49,820 nt of DNA from a virus, in the IMG/VR virus record IMGVR_UViG_3300035670_000316, positions 1 through 49,820 of that record, one strand, 5' to 3'. Shown one piece after another: positions 49,717 through 49,820 of this stretch. The position numbers and the translations under genes were made by a program. The notes beneath the pieces are model-generated. The model worked only from the letters and a program-made list of their open reading frames with translations. It made no database searches and was not told the origin of the DNA. Positions within the stretch are counted from its first letter, which is position 1. Each line of letters starts with the position of its first letter.

Positions 49717-49820
49717 TTGTTTTCTAAAATATATTTTTTCAGATTACCCTCGTATTCATGCCAACCAACATGTTTAAGATTAACTTCGGGGTGAATGTAT
49801 ACTTTTTCTTTTAGACCACG
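49713..49820 (-). CDS. Glycosyltransferase-like protein, C-terminal end (cut by window edge)
   Basis: Only the last 35 codons are inside the window; the frame is open to the right edge. The end KVYIHPEVNLKHVGWHEYEG resembles the C-terminus of GT-A glycosyltransferases (hydrophobic-Pro-x-hydrophobic-x-hydrophobic-x-His-hydrophobic-Gly), comparable to IWIDPSIIVGHEK in the next gene. Its TGA overlaps the next ATG. A glycosylation pair is likely, but the evidence is short. Confidence 0.6.
   Translation of the reverse strand, partial: RGLKEKVYIHPEVNLKHVGWHEYEGNLKKYILENK

Noticed and set aside
1-49820. CRISPR array, integrase, transposase or insertion sequence
   Set aside because: No regularly spaced direct repeats and no recombinase or transposase motifs were found on either strand.

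Overview
This window is a contiguous block of a tailed-phage genome with a T4-like (myovirus) structural core. Every supportable gene lies on the minus strand, so transcription runs from high to low coordinates. The hallmark genes are terminase large subunit (gp17-like), portal (gp20-like), prohead protease (gp21-like), acidic scaffold (gp22-like), major capsid protein (gp23-like), baseplate gp6-like and gp25-like proteins, and a gp55-like late sigma factor. The DNA is AT-rich, and few genes have a Shine-Dalgarno sequence. A 57-residue protein resembles the Hc1 histone-like family common in Bacteroidota. A Bacteroidota host is therefore plausible, but this is an inference.

Layout in transcription order: (1) 49.8-46.2 kb: two glycosyltransferase-like genes (one cut by the window edge), a small UVR-like protein, a 57-aa coiled-coil protein, an HD phosphohydrolase, a one-pass membrane protein and the late sigma factor. 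(2) 46.2-30.8 kb: baseplate and fibre module with a spike/hub-like protein, gp25, gp6, a 2020-residue adhesin-like protein with a LamG-like domain, and several Ser/Gly/Thr-rich virion proteins. (3) 30.8-28.7 kb: a nucleic-acid island with a GIY-YIG-like nuclease, a DNA primase and a RecB-like nuclease. (4) 28.6-16.7 kb: a dense run of about 17 mostly uncharacterised proteins. Many carry short N-terminal helices ending in (L/I/V)-x-E before a small residue, which is the form of a T4 gp21 cleavage site. The run includes a kinase, a possible PD-(D/E)xK nuclease, basic and acidic proteins, and a 921-residue multidomain protein. (5) 16.7-13.3 kb: a virion protein, a strong terminator, then a separate cassette of FAD oxidoreductase, MORN-like protein, cupin and NadR-type P-loop protein. 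(6) 13.3-0 kb: an AT-hook protein, a spanin-like overlapping pair, terminase, portal, small head proteins, protease, scaffold, capsid protein, PhoH and more virion proteins.

How they fit together: the terminase, portal, scaffold, protease and capsid genes build and fill the head. The abundance of protease-type sites suggests that the protease also processes a large set of internal proteins, probably enzymes and DNA-binding proteins carried in the capsid. This expanded, partly enzymatic internal-protein repertoire is the best candidate here for an under-described system. A second theme is a recurrent 9-bp element, TTATAAATA on the plus strand, in at least 13 gene junctions. It always has the same orientation, and in five cases it lies directly after the upstream stop codon.

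No tRNA, CRISPR array, insertion sequence or integrase was seen. No gene-free stretch exceeds 300 bases.
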